DNA of 37,986 nucleotides from Armatimonadota bacterium (GTDB lineage: Bacteria > Bacteroidota > Ignavibacteria > OLB7): the NCBI GenBank assembly GCA_020850315.1, contig JADZEY010000135.1:1-37986 (forward strand). The letters are read 5' to 3'. Below are positions 25,409 to 34,147 of this stretch, in pieces; positions within the stretch are counted from its first letter, which is position 1; each line of letters begins with the position of its first letter. Under the pieces are notes generated by a model that saw only the letters and a list, made by a program, of their open reading frames with translations, was not told the DNA's origin and made no database searches. A program made the translations under genes and the position numbers.

Positions 25409-27838
25409 TTAAAAGGCATGGCCGATTGCAAGATACCAGGAGAGATCGCCAAGCGTTAGCGGGCGGTTCCAGAACCAGCGGGTTGGGCCGTGGCGGTCAA
25501 CGGGATCGTAGAATTTGTAGCCGAACCCCACGCGAATCGGGCCGAACGGCGTGGAGTATCCAAGCCCCCCCCCCACCGACCCCGCCAAATTTTCCACGAT
25601 GCTTCCAACGTTCACCAACGAGCTATCGTTGGCGTAATCGCGGAAATAAGCGTTCCCGACATCCACATAGCCCATAAACTGAAGCTGGTTCAGCTGCTGG
25701 TTCAGGGTGGATGATGTTGGCAGATTGAACAGCCAACTGCGGTATTCAGCACTAAGCTCAATCACCCCCAGGCCACCTTGCAGCCGGCGGCTTTCCTGGT
25801 CAATTCCTTCCAGAATCGGAACGGCACACTGGCCAACAATGCTATCAAGAAAACTAGCTAACTGCGCTGGAGCTGTCACCAGAAGGTCGCGCACCCCCCA
25901 GCCACGAATGCTGTTGGCCCCGCCAGCGGTGAATCGGCTGCTGACCGGAGTTAGCGGGAACCCGCCAAACTGCACAATCCACCCCACGTGACCCCGGAAC
26001 GCGAAGCTGGAGCGGAACCCGGAAGGCGTGTGGATGCGATAATCGAACTCTATCTTCGCGAACCCACCGTTGAACGCCCCAGTTAGGCCAAGCTCGAACC
26101 GTGTGTTCAAAAAATCGCCATTGTTTGGCTGGAAGAAATTGTTCCGGGTGTCATGCAGCAGGGTCACTCCACCGGCGTAGGTGCGCTTCAGATCGTTGAA
26201 TTGCTGGCGGGCGGTTGTGTCGGTTCCGGCCAGCAAGTTGATGTCGTCCCCTTGCAGCACCTGAAGCCGATAGATGGAGCTTCGCATGGCGTTCTCGATG
26301 GCTCCGTACAATTGCTCCAACCGGGCCGGCTCCAGAACCTCGAACGCGCAATCATAGTTTACAATCCCCGCCCCGGTTTTGTTGACGGTGGCATCGCTGA
26401 TATAACCAGCCACGCCAGAGTATTCGTTGTACTGGATATTGAGAAAGAATTGGGCACTACTGAAAAAAGTATAGACCGGGAAGCGATACACAGCCTCGCC
26501 CACGGCACGCACACGGCGGTTGCGAAGCGCCCCTTCAACACTGTTTTGATCTACCCATTTTGCTTCCACAACATCACTGTAGCCAACCGAGGCTGAAAGT
26601 CCGATTCGGGTTGAACCAAATGAGGGGATATGCCCGCCCAGGTTTCCTTCCCACTCTAGCCGCCCCCCTTCGGCGGGTCGCCACGCAACGCGCCCACCCA
26701 GAGTGAACCGTTCGGCACGGCCCAGCAAGTTTGTTTTGGCAAGGCTTCCGCTAAGCCCCAACAGCAGCCGCCAGCCTTGCACCCGTTTTTCGGCGGCAAG
26801 TTCCACGGCTCCTTCGGCATCCCACTGTTCGCGAAGCTGGGTGGCAAAGGTGATGTCCACAACGTCGGAGCTATCGCCGTGGGTGGTGCGCTCCATGCGG
26901 ATGCGGTCGAACACCCCCAAGGCATTCAGGTTGGCACGGGTTTGCTCCAGTGCGCGGTCGCTGTACCAATCCCCCTGCTTGTATTCCACTTGAGCCAGCA
27001 CCAATTCGCGGTCCACCGATTCGCCGCCGTGGGGTGCTTCGGCGTGGTAATCGGTAGCCCCGAAGCGATACCGTCTTCCACAATAGACCTGCAACAACAG
27101 CGAGTCGGTGAAGCGGCCTGCGGCGGAGTCACGCTGGGTGATCACCGTCACCCCCTGCCCCAATGCAAAGGCAAAGCCATTGTCGCGAAGTATCCGAACT
27201 GCACGGTCGCGTTCGGAGTTCACAAGGTCCACAGCAAACGGCTCGCCGTTTTTGGCGAACGCCCGTTCGGATAGTTGTTGGCGCACGTCGGGGGGCAAAG
27301 TGTCAACATCCATTCCCTGCCACCCCACGCCTTGGATGGTATATCGCCGACCTTCTTGGATAGCGTACCTCAGCACCACTTTTGTGTTGCCAGTGTCGGT
27401 TCGTATCCCCCAAGCCACCCGCGCATCATGGAACCCACGGTTCTGATAGACTCGCAGGATATTGGCAGTATCAGCAGCGGCACGGGCGGAGTTGTAGTAG
27501 CGGATCGTTCCCCGCAAGCTATCCACGATCTGTTCCAGCATTCGCCGGTAGCGTGGCGCAAACCGGCGGTTGGCTTTCATCAGTTTTGTGTAGGCCTCGA
27601 AAAATCGCTGCAAACTGGTGTTACTGGTCGGCTTGGAGTCTATGTTGTACAACAATTCCGCCGATGGGATCGAGGGGTTTCCAACGAACTCAACATCAAT
27701 AAGCACTGGGCGAATTGCGCCCGGGGTTGCACTAATCGGGGGCTGGCCAGGGCTTTGGGCGATGCTGCGACTTCCGCTGAGAATCAGCAGAGCAATCAGC
27801 AAGGCACAATAGCGGATGGTCATGGATTTGGAAATCAT
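25409..27838 (-). CDS. Omp85/BamA-family outer membrane protein
   Basis: The protein is about 809 residues with a signal peptide (hydrophobic ALLIALLILSG, likely cut after SIAQ). Residues of about 45-330 resemble POTRA repeats, seen as segments with YQNRGFHDARV and the DNGFAFALGQ type. A C-terminal beta-barrel follows, with the lid-loop motif SIRGWG near 646-649 and a terminal phenylalanine as in outer-membrane barrels. The family inserts or secretes outer-membrane proteins (BamA, TamA). I cannot tell which this is; an essential bamA is usually beside lpxD, fabZ or skp genes, which are absent here, so a TamA-like or accessory role is possible. The ATG at 27838 is preferred to an in-frame TTG at 27844; the ATG at 27823 is another option. 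Confidence 0.88.
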   Translation of the reverse strand: MISKSMTIRYCALLIALLILSGSRSIAQSPGQPPISATPGAIRPVLIDVEFVGNPSIPSAELLYNIDSKPTSNTSLQRFFEAYTKLMKANRRFAPRYRRMLEQIVDSLRGTIRYYNSARAAADTANILRVYQNRGFHDARVAWGIRTDTGNTKVVLRYAIQEGRRYTIQGVGWQGMDVDTLPPDVRQQLSERAFAKNGEPFAVDLVNSERDRAVRILRDNGFAFALGQGVTVITQRDSAAGRFTDSLLLQVYCGRRYRFGATDYHAEAPHGGESVDRELVLAQVEYKQGDWYSDRALEQTRANLNALGVFDRIRMERTTHGDSSDVVDITFATQLREQWDAEGAVELAAEKRVQGWRLLLGLSGSLAKTNLLGRAERFTLGGRVAWRPAEGGRLEWEGNLGGHIPSFGSTRIGLSASVGYSDVVEAKWVDQNSVEGALRNRRVRAVGEAVYRFPVYTFFSSAQFFLNIQYNEYSGVAGYISDATVNKTGAGIVNYDCAFEVLEPARLEQLYGAIENAMRSSIYRLQVLQGDDINLLAGTDTTARQQFNDLKRTYAGGVTLLHDTRNNFFQPNNGDFLNTRFELGLTGAFNGGFAKIEFDYRIHTPSGFRSSFAFRGHVGWIVQFGGFPLTPVSSRFTAGGANSIRGWGVRDLLVTAPAQLASFLDSIVGQCAVPILEGIDQESRRLQGGLGVIELSAEYRSWLFNLPTSSTLNQQLNQLQFMGYVDVGNAYFRDYANDSSLVNVGSIVENLAGSVGGGLGYSTPFGPIRVGFGYKFYDPVDRHGPTRWFWNRPLTLGDLSWYLAIGHAF

Positions 27839-28113
27839 CGGCAACGGGAATCAAACCGGGCAAGCAGCATCGGAGCGCGTTCAGCGGAAACATGAGGTTG
27901 CGTGGGACGCTCAAGCCGGCAAGGACAGCCACAACCAGTATCCCCCAACAAACAACAGAGCGGGGAAGCGGCGTGGCCGACAGGCGCAAACACAGCTTCC
28001 CCGATTGATCTTCTTTAGTTGGTGCTTGGCCAGTCGGCGCAGCACATCCGGCAACCAGCACTTATGTTGTGGAAGTGAGTACTGGTCACCTTCCTCCGAG
28101 CCACACGATAAGG
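27839..28113. other. Intergenic region between DUF2795 and Omp85 genes
   Basis: This 275-base stretch contains the terminator at 27961-28003 and presumably the promoter of the Omp85 gene. A minus-strand frame begins at 28061 with a lipoprotein-like start (MLVAGC), but it runs through the terminator and into the Omp85 gene and is not credited. Confidence 0.45.
27961..28003 (-). terminator. Intrinsic terminator of the DUF2795 gene
   Basis: CGGGGAAGC (27961-27969) pairs perfectly with GCTTCCCCG (27995-28003) around a 25-base loop. On the minus strand it is followed by CTCTGTTGTTTGTT. It lies about 110 bases beyond the stop of the DUF2795 gene. Confidence 0.65.
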
Positions 28114-28344
28114 TTAATATTCCTCGTTGTCTTCATCAAAGAACATCGTGTCGTGGTTGGCGGCTTCCGGCCAGATGTCCTCGATGCTATCGAACACTTC
28201 CTCCTCATCATCGCTCAGTTCTTGAAGGTTTTCAATCACTTGAAACGGAGCGCCAGTGCGGTTCGCGTAGTCTAGCAGTTCTTCTTTGGTTGCTGGCCAC
28301 GGTGCGTCTTCCAGCCAATCAGCAAGTTCAGGGGTCCAAAGCAT
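28114..28344 (-). CDS. DUF2795-like small acidic protein
   Basis: The 76-residue protein contains the DUF2795 pattern (LADWLEDAPWPATKEELLDY, then NRTGAP and a downstream helix with VIENLQEL). The function of the family is unknown. After residue 44 the sequence is strongly acidic, with DDEEE and a terminal FDEDNEEY; net charge is about -20. A strong Shine-Dalgarno precedes the ATG. It stands alone between two terminators or gaps, suggesting a separate transcript. Highly acidic partners of this size often bind basic proteins or nucleic acid-binding proteins, but no function is proposed. Confidence 0.82.
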   Translation of the reverse strand: MLWTPELADWLEDAPWPATKEELLDYANRTGAPFQVIENLQELSDDEEEVFDSIEDIWPEAANHDTMFFDEDNEEY

Positions 28345-28350
28345 GGATTG

Positions 28351-28356
28351 TCCTCC
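28351..28356 (-). promoter_or_regulatory. Strong Shine-Dalgarno of the DUF2795 gene
   Basis: The minus strand reads GGAGGA six bases before the ATG at 28344. It stands out because most genes here, including the ribosomal ones, lack such a site, so this small protein may be highly translated. Confidence 0.6.
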
Positions 28357-28522
28357 AATATGGATATAGATTCAATGGTGCTTCAACGGTAGCAACGGTT
28401 GTCGTTCAGGAACTATTTCCCTGCCACACAGCTTTTCCTTTCTGTTTCCGCTGCTGTTTGGGGCGCGAATATAATCGGCAAAACCGTTTATGCAAGAACT
28501 TTTTTCGTGCCAACGCCTTTGG

Positions 28523-29542
28523 TTATTGATACCGCTTGGCAATATTCGGAATCAGGTATTCGCTAAAGGAGCGTTCGGCATCGTAGGCCGGTGTCCAGCC
28601 CCAATCGCGGCGGGCCAACGTGTCGTCAACATCGGCGGGCCAGGTGTCCAAAATCCCTTGGCGTTTCAGGTCGGTTTCGTAGCCAAGCTGGGCGTTGGGG
28701 AAGGCTTGCAGCGTCATAGTCCGAACCTCATCGGCCGATGGCGCAAAACTCCCCACGTTATAGACGTTGGTGGAAAGCGATTCGGCTGGGGCTTTGAACA
28801 GGTTCATCAGCGCATCAATAGCATCGGGCATGGCCATGAACGGGATGCGGGTGTCGGGACGGGCAAAGCAGCTGTACGATTCCCCCTTTGCCGCAGCGTG
28901 CAACATCTCGGGCGCGTAATCGCTGGTTCCGCCCGATGGAACAGTGAACGCACTAATCAACCCCGGAAACCGCAACGACCGGAAATCCACGTGGAAGTGG
29001 TCGCGGTCCGCAGCAAGCTGGCGGTAGTGGAAGTTGTAGTAGCGGCCCAAATGTTCGCACGCTAATTTGTTCACCCCATACATCGTCGTCGGGGTCAAGA
29101 ACTGATCTTCCCCAACTTTCCCCGCCGCATCTTTTGTTGCCACGTTCGGCAGGCCATACACAGCAATCGAGCTTGGGAAGAGGAATTTCACGTTTGCCCC
29201 GGCATTGCGCGATTCCCCAACAGCAAATTTCAGCAGGTTCAGCGTCCCCTGCACGTTCACTTCGTGGGCAACTTCCGGGATAAACTCACCCCGTGTGGAA
29301 AGCATTGCCGCAAGGTGAAAGATCCCCGCCACCTCATACTTGCTGGCGATTTGCTCCAGAAGATTTGTGTCAAGGATATTGCCAACAATCATATCCTCGC
29401 ACATGGCGGCCAGCTCCGGCTCGATTGGACGCAGGTCAAGCGCAAGGATACCGTAGGTTCCTTCGGCAGCGATACGTTGGATTAGCCCGTGGCCGATTTC
29501 GCCACCGGCACCGGTGATAAGAAGAACAGGTTTGCGGATCAT
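28523..29542 (-). CDS. L-threonine 3-dehydrogenase, SDR (epimerase-like) type
   Basis: The 339-residue protein belongs to the extended short-chain dehydrogenases: nucleotide motif GAGGEIG at 11-17 and catalytic pair Y154-x3-K158 (MYGVNKLACEHL). The stretches RSLRFPGLIS and GTSDYAPEMLHAA match the L-threonine dehydrogenases related to UDP-galactose epimerase, known from Flavobacterium and Bacteroidota. These oxidise threonine to 2-amino-3-ketobutyrate with NAD. A general NAD-dependent epimerase is the alternative. It is followed on the minus strand by the DUF2795 gene after 178 bp and preceded by acyP by 62 bp. Confidence 0.88.
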   Translation of the reverse strand: MIRKPVLLITGAGGEIGHGLIQRIAAEGTYGILALDLRPIEPELAAMCEDMIVGNILDTNLLEQIASKYEVAGIFHLAAMLSTRGEFIPEVAHEVNVQGTLNLLKFAVGESRNAGANVKFLFPSSIAVYGLPNVATKDAAGKVGEDQFLTPTTMYGVNKLACEHLGRYYNFHYRQLAADRDHFHVDFRSLRFPGLISAFTVPSGGTSDYAPEMLHAAAKGESYSCFARPDTRIPFMAMPDAIDALMNLFKAPAESLSTNVYNVGSFAPSADEVRTMTLQAFPNAQLGYETDLKRQGILDTWPADVDDTLARRDWGWTPAYDAERSFSEYLIPNIAKRYQ

Positions 29543-29604
29543 CAGGGAAACTGTTGTTTGAAAAAGGAACGCGGGAAGCCGCTACTGAAGGCTTGCAGGG
29601 TTGT

Positions 29605-29874
29605 TCAACGAAGAACGTGGAAATCGGCAAACCGCCGAAGCTCCATCGGTTGGATAGCAACGTGGTCAACCCGTGCGGAAGCTGGGCCAATTTCCACTTG
29701 CTCACGGAACGATTGGTGCTGGTCATCGAACCCGGTGGCAATAATTTCCACACTGCCATCGGGCAGATTTTGCACAGTGCCAGTAATACCAAAGGCATCG
29801 GCAATCCGGCGGACAAACCAGCGGAATCCCACCCCTTGCACCAACCCGGAAACAGTGTAGCGGCGTGTTGTCAT
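29605..29874 (-). CDS. acyP: Acylphosphatase
   Basis: This small enzyme of 89 residues hydrolyses carboxyl-phosphate bonds. The active-site motif GLVQGVGFRWF is present, with catalytic R18 and N36 spaced 18 apart as in characterised acylphosphatases. Length and fold pattern (ferredoxin-like) are normal. Confidence 0.95.
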   Translation of the reverse strand: MTTRRYTVSGLVQGVGFRWFVRRIADAFGITGTVQNLPDGSVEIIATGFDDQHQSFREQVEIGPASARVDHVAIQPMELRRFADFHVLR

Positions 29875-29955
29875 GGCCGCAAATATGAAGGGGAAGCGTG
29901 CGGAACGCCAAATAACAATTAGTGGTTGGCCCCGGTTGCGCCAGCTGTGGCTATC

Positions 29956-30381
29956 TCACACATGCTGCAATGCGTTGGCCTTCCGGCGGCGGAAATCAGT
30001 GTAGCTGTCAATCTCCGAGCGGATCAGATTCCAGAGGGTGGTAAGGATCAGGGCATCATCAATGTAGCCGATACCCGGGATGAAATCGGGGACGATATCG
30101 GTGGGGAGCACAAAGTAGAGAAGTGCCGCGCCAACCAGTGCTTTGGTTTTGGTGCTGATGTTGAACTCATGGTCGCGAATCATCCCGTACAACAGTCCAA
30201 CCCGTTCCAGCATAGAGCCAATCCACTTGGATGCTCCGCGAAGCTCGCGAAGGTCTGGGGAGTTCAGTTTTTCCGGGAGAGTGTGGTGCAGCTGCTCGTA
30301 GTCCCGCTCGGTCATCCGTTCGGCATCGTTCAGCAACCGTTCTTTCATGTAACCAGCCGAGCGCAATCCGTTGTTGGTCAT
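29956..30381 (-). CDS. DUF1232 (YkvA-type) membrane protein, copy 1
   Basis: The signature LLYFVLPTDIVPDFIP followed by GIGYIDDALIL identifies DUF1232, a small domain of unknown function with one short hydrophobic hairpin. The N-terminal 75 residues are helical and charged. Several ATG starts are possible (30411, 30381, 30345); 30381 is a compromise, as none has a Shine-Dalgarno. It lies just downstream of the gamma-carbonic-anhydrase gene (stop at 30476). Confidence 0.82.
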   Translation of the reverse strand: MTNNGLRSAGYMKERLLNDAERMTERDYEQLHHTLPEKLNSPDLRELRGASKWIGSMLERVGLLYGMIRDHEFNISTKTKALVGAALLYFVLPTDIVPDFIPGIGYIDDALILTTLWNLIRSEIDSYTDFRRRKANALQHV

Positions 30382-30475
30382 AGTCTCTGTTCGGTCAAGG
30401 CATTGTGACATGCAGGGGAACCTGGGGTGGGATAACTTGCCGCTGTAAGACCTAACGGAATGTTGGAGTGTTACA

Positions 30476-31018
30476 TCACCAATCGTTCCCATCGGCGCGG
30501 AAGCGGGCCACATAGCCGACGTAGTTGCCGGCCCCTTTTGCCACATAGGCCCGTTCCTCCTGGCTCAACTCCCTGATAATTTTTGCCGGCACCCCCGCCG
30601 CCAACGTCCCCTGCGGAACCCTGAATCCTTCGCGGACAACTGCGCCGGCGGCAATAAGTGAGTCGCTTTCTACAACGGAGTTATCAAGCACTTTTGCGCC
30701 CATGCCAATTAACACGCGATCGCCGATTGTGGTTCCATGCAGCACAGCGCTGTGGCCAACCGTTACGTCGTTGCCAATCACCAGCGGGAATCGCTGGTTG
30801 GTGACGTGGCACATGGTGAGGTCCTGAATGTTGGTGCGCGCCCCAATGCGGATGAAATGAACATCCCCCCGAATCACCACATTGAACCAGACAGAGGAAT
30901 CTTCCCCAATCTCTACATCCCCAACAATGCGCGCCCCCGGCGCAATGAAGACGCTGGGATGAATCCGTGGAGCAACCCCCTCGAACGGAATCAGGGTGAT
31001 ATCGGAACGGTGTAGCAT
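30476..31018 (-). CDS. Gamma-carbonic-anhydrase-like hexapeptide protein (YrdA/PaaY type)
   Basis: The 180-residue protein is a left-handed beta-helix with many [LIV]-G-x4 repeats. The three zinc histidines of the family are present at H71, H89 and H94 (CHVT, GHSAVLHG), with the conserved RGD at 50-52. Such proteins may have carbonic anhydrase or thioesterase activity, but many have neither shown. The C-terminal amphipathic tail ends RADGNDW. Confidence 0.9.
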   Translation of the reverse strand: MLHRSDITLIPFEGVAPRIHPSVFIAPGARIVGDVEIGEDSSVWFNVVIRGDVHFIRIGARTNIQDLTMCHVTNQRFPLVIGNDVTVGHSAVLHGTTIGDRVLIGMGAKVLDNSVVESDSLIAAGAVVREGFRVPQGTLAAGVPAKIIRELSQEERAYVAKGAGNYVGYVARFRADGNDW

Positions 31019-31075
31019 GGCGGGAATCAGGTTTCAGGAATCTATTATGGTAGGCGTGGCTCTTCAGTCTGCGGT

Positions 31076-31825
31076 TCAGCTTTCCAGTTTCTCCATTTCC
31101 TCTTCGGAGACTTCAAGGTTGGAGTAGAGGTCTTGAACATCGTCGTAGTCATCCAGCAGATCCAGCAGTTTCAGGGCGGCAGCGGCTTGTTCGCCCGTTA
31201 GCTCAAGGGTTTGGCTGGGAATATATTGGAGGTTGGCTTCGGCGATGGTAAACCCGGCAGCATCCAACGCGGTGCGGAGCAGTTCGAAATTCTCCATCGG
31301 GGCTTGAACATCGAAGGTCCCTTCCCCGGCGCGAACATCTTCGGCGCCAGCATCCAGAACGGCCATCAGCACGTCATCTTCGGTTTTGTCATCCTGGCGA
31401 ACGGAGATCACGGCGCGGCGAGTAAAATTCCAAGCAACAGCACCGGCATCGGCCATCGAGCCACCGTTTCGGCTAAGGATACGGCGCACATCGGCAACGG
31501 TGCGGTTGCGGTTATCGCTAACGCACTCCATCACTATCCCAATCCCGCCGGGGCCATATCCTTCCAGCATCATCTCCTCCATCTGCTGTCCTTCCAACTC
31601 CCCAGTTCCTTTCTGAATTGCTCTGTTGATGTTGTCGTTCGGCATATTCACCCCGCGCGCTTTTTGCACAGCAAGGCGCAGCCGTGGGTTTGCGGTTTGG
31701 TCGCCACCGCCCAGGCGTGCCGCAATGATAATCTCGCGTGCGATACGGGTAAACACCTTTCCGCGTTTGGCATCAATCGCCCCTTTGCGGTGCTTGATAT
31801 TTGCCCATTTACTATGGCCGGCCAT
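31076..31825 (-). CDS. YebC/PmpR-family DNA-binding regulatory protein (TACO1 family)
   Basis: The 249-residue protein begins MAGHSKWANIKHRKGAIDAK, the hallmark of the family, and has the typical acidic C-terminal domain ending EEEMEKLES. Family members act as transcription factors (PmpR) or, as shown for some, aid translation of proline-rich stretches. It follows recJ by 120 bp and precedes the hexapeptide gene. Confidence 0.95.
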   Translation of the reverse strand: MAGHSKWANIKHRKGAIDAKRGKVFTRIAREIIIAARLGGGDQTANPRLRLAVQKARGVNMPNDNINRAIQKGTGELEGQQMEEMMLEGYGPGGIGIVMECVSDNRNRTVADVRRILSRNGGSMADAGAVAWNFTRRAVISVRQDDKTEDDVLMAVLDAGAEDVRAGEGTFDVQAPMENFELLRTALDAAGFTIAEANLQYIPSQTLELTGEQAAAALKLLDLLDDYDDVQDLYSNLEVSEEEMEKLES

Positions 31826-31875
31826 GTGAAGTCAATCAGAAGTTATTGTGATATTTTGGATGCCTGCGTTCGTAG

Positions 31876-31911
31876 CAATGCCGCAGACCGAGCGATACGG
31901 CTGCGGCATTG
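31876..31911. terminator. GC-rich hairpin after recJ
   Basis: CAATGCCGCAG (31876-31886) pairs perfectly with CTGCGGCATTG (31901-31911) around a 14-base loop, in the recJ-yebC gap. No clear T-tract follows on either strand, so it may be a Rho-independent terminator of poor quality or an mRNA-stability structure. Confidence 0.45.
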
Positions 31912-31935
31912 TTAAAACAACATTGTTAAAACAAC
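31908..31935. repeat. Tandem direct repeat of 14 bases
   Basis: ATTGTTAAAACAAC occurs twice head to tail (31908-31921 and 31922-31935), overlapping the right arm of the hairpin by four bases. Each copy is itself partly palindromic (GTT-AAAA-AAC). Confidence 0.6.
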
Positions 31936-31945
31936 TTGCAGGGCT

Positions 31946-33712
31946 TCACTCTTCCCCTTCAAGCACCACTGCCGCAGGCGTTGGTCGGCTGGTAGTTGCC
32001 GGGTAGATGTCGGGGTTGTGCACCCGAAAATCGTGGATGCGGAACTGCTGTTTCACCTCACCACGGTATTCGTTTTCTTCGATATTAAACACCAGATCAT
32101 ATCGGGTGCGCCCGTTCAGCTCCGGCAGACGATTCCCCATGCCGAACCCAATGGCTTCAATAAAATCGTTCCCGCTGCGGACCCGGAACTTCAGGTGATC
32201 CTTCCCAACCACACGCGGATACCCAACAACTTCAACCCCACGGATCAGAAACTGCGGGCGCGAGTTCCCCGGCCCAAACGGCGCGAATTGCTTGATAACC
32301 GAGAAAAACCGTGGGGTGACTTCCGGCAAGGTGACTTCGGCATCAATCCGAAGTTCCGGCGTGAGCATTTCGTCGCTGATGGCACCAAGCGCAAAGTCGT
32401 TCAGCTGCTGGCGGAACGGAGCGATATTCTCCTCACGGATGGAAAGCCCAGCGGCATATTTATGCCCACCGAACTGCTCAATATGCCCTTCGCATTGCTT
32501 CAGCGCGTTGTGGATATCGAAGCCGGCAATGGAGCGAGCCGAGCCTTTTGCCACGCCATCCAGGGTGGTTAGCAGCACTGTCGGCAGGTAGTATTTCTCC
32601 ACAAGCCGCGATGCCACAATGCCGATCACCCCGGGATGCCACGTTGGATTATGAATCACCAGAACGCGATAATTGCCCGAATCCAACAAGTTCTGGGCAA
32701 TGGCTTGCGCTTCAATGAACGTCCCCTCATCAATGGTGCGGCGGCTTCGGTTGTCGTTCTCAAGCTCTTGGGCTTTTTTGAACGCGCCGACTTCATCTTC
32801 CGCAATCAGCATCTCCACCGCGCGGCGGGCATCTTTCATGCGGCCGGCGGCGTTGATGCGCGGCGCAATGCCGAACACAATCTGGGAAGTGCCAAGATTA
32901 CCACGTTTGATTCCCGCACACTCCAATAACCCACGCAATCCGGGGCGTGGCGAATCGTTCAATCGGCGGAGCCCATGCGCCACCAGCGAACGGTTCTCCC
33001 CTACCAGCGGAACGATGTCGGCAGCCGCAGCAATCGCCACGAAGTCAAGGTACTGATAGACAGTCTCTAACTCATCGCGGCGTATGGCCATTGCCTGGAT
33101 CAGCTTAAAGCCAACCCCACAACCGGAAAGGAATTTGAATGGATAGGAGCAGCCTGGCTTGATAGGATCAAGCAGTGCGTAAGCTGGTGGCAACTCATCG
33201 CCTGGCTCATGGTGATCGCAGACGATGACATCAACGCTGCGCGAAGCAGCATAGCGCACCTGTTCAACCGCGGTGATGCCGCAGTCAACGGTGATAACCA
33301 GAGTGACCCCCTGTTCAGCCAGCCGATCAATGCCGACGCTGGAAACGCCGTATCCTTCGGTGAAGCGGTCAGGAATGTAGAAATCAACGTCGGCACCGAT
33401 GCTCAGGAAGTAGAGATAGAGCATGGCTGCCGAGCTTGTGCCGTCAACATCATAATCGCCGTAAATGGCCACCTTTTCGTTGTTTTGAAGGGCCCGCATG
33501 GCGCGCTCCACAGCACGATCCATGTGATCCATCAAGAAGGGGTCGTGCAGATCGGTCAGGCTTGGCCGGAAGAACTGCCGCGCCCCTTCGAAGGTAGAGA
33601 TGCCACGGGCGACCAAGATTCGGGCAATGGTCGGCGTAACGTTGATTGCGCGTACTAAGTTTTGAACGGAGTTGTCATCTGGTATGGACGATAGGATCCA
33701 ACGATACTTCAA
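31946..33712 (-). CDS. recJ: Single-stranded-DNA-specific exonuclease RecJ
   Basis: RecJ is a 5' to 3' single-strand exonuclease in recombination and mismatch repair. The 588-residue protein has DYDVDG at 86-91, DCG at 143-145 and DHH at 166-168, then the DHHA1 domain with FGGHKYAAGLSI and a C-terminal OB-fold. The start is a TTG at 33712: an in-frame stop lies six codons upstream and no ATG precedes residue 61. The protein start KYRWILSSIPDD fits other RecJ N-termini. Confidence 0.95.
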   Translation of the reverse strand: MKYRWILSSIPDDNSVQNLVRAINVTPTIARILVARGISTFEGARQFFRPSLTDLHDPFLMDHMDRAVERAMRALQNNEKVAIYGDYDVDGTSSAAMLYLYFLSIGADVDFYIPDRFTEGYGVSSVGIDRLAEQGVTLVITVDCGITAVEQVRYAASRSVDVIVCDHHEPGDELPPAYALLDPIKPGCSYPFKFLSGCGVGFKLIQAMAIRRDELETVYQYLDFVAIAAAADIVPLVGENRSLVAHGLRRLNDSPRPGLRGLLECAGIKRGNLGTSQIVFGIAPRINAAGRMKDARRAVEMLIAEDEVGAFKKAQELENDNRSRRTIDEGTFIEAQAIAQNLLDSGNYRVLVIHNPTWHPGVIGIVASRLVEKYYLPTVLLTTLDGVAKGSARSIAGFDIHNALKQCEGHIEQFGGHKYAAGLSIREENIAPFRQQLNDFALGAISDEMLTPELRIDAEVTLPEVTPRFFSVIKQFAPFGPGNSRPQFLIRGVEVVGYPRVVGKDHLKFRVRSGNDFIEAIGFGMGNRLPELNGRTRYDLVFNIEENEYRGEVKQQFRIHDFRVHNPDIYPATTSRPTPAAVVLEGEE

Positions 33713-33862
33713 GTTGTTTTTACTTTGTTAACCTTGCAACTGCCCCCAAGATACAGCCTTCCCCCCAAAAAACAACCCTTGCTCACAATTCAGCCTGGCA
33801 ATAGCCGTTTCCCGTGCTGGCTAGGCCACCCACCATACACAAACAACAACGGCCATCGCTGT

Positions 33863-34123
33863 ATGAAATCCATCGAACAGATCAATCCATCGCTCCTTTC
33901 ACGGCTACGCAAACTGCCCGCATACTTCGCCGACCGCTCAATCCCCTTCTGGAAAAAAGCTGGGGTGGTGGTTGGATTGCTCTACGTTATCTCTCCGGTT
34001 GATGCCGTCAGCGATTTCCTTCCCATCATCGGTTGGCTTGATGACTTGGGCGTGCTAACGGCAATGTACTTCTGGCTGATGCGGGAGCTGGGTGAGTATG
34101 TGAGAGGAAAGAAAAACGGGTGA
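33863..34123 (+). CDS. DUF1232 (YkvA-type) protein, copy 2
   Basis: This 86-residue protein has the DUF1232 core LLYVISPVDAVSDFLPIIGW followed by LDDLGVL. It is the only plus-strand gene in the window; recJ diverges from it and the MBL-fold gene converges on it 24 bp downstream. The ATG at 33863 is chosen; an open frame from 33725 adds residues without family similarity. It is a distant paralogue of the protein at 29956-30381. Confidence 0.85.
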   Translation: MKSIEQINPSLLSRLRKLPAYFADRSIPFWKKAGVVVGLLYVISPVDAVSDFLPIIGWLDDLGVLTAMYFWLMRELGEYVRGKKNG

Positions 34124-34147
34124 CGCAACTCGCGATTCTACGGATTT

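Noticed and set aside
27732-28061. Minus-strand frame with a lipobox-like start (LVAGC)
   Set aside because: It spans the DUF2795 terminator hairpin and overlaps the Omp85 coding sequence out of frame; no family similarity is visible.
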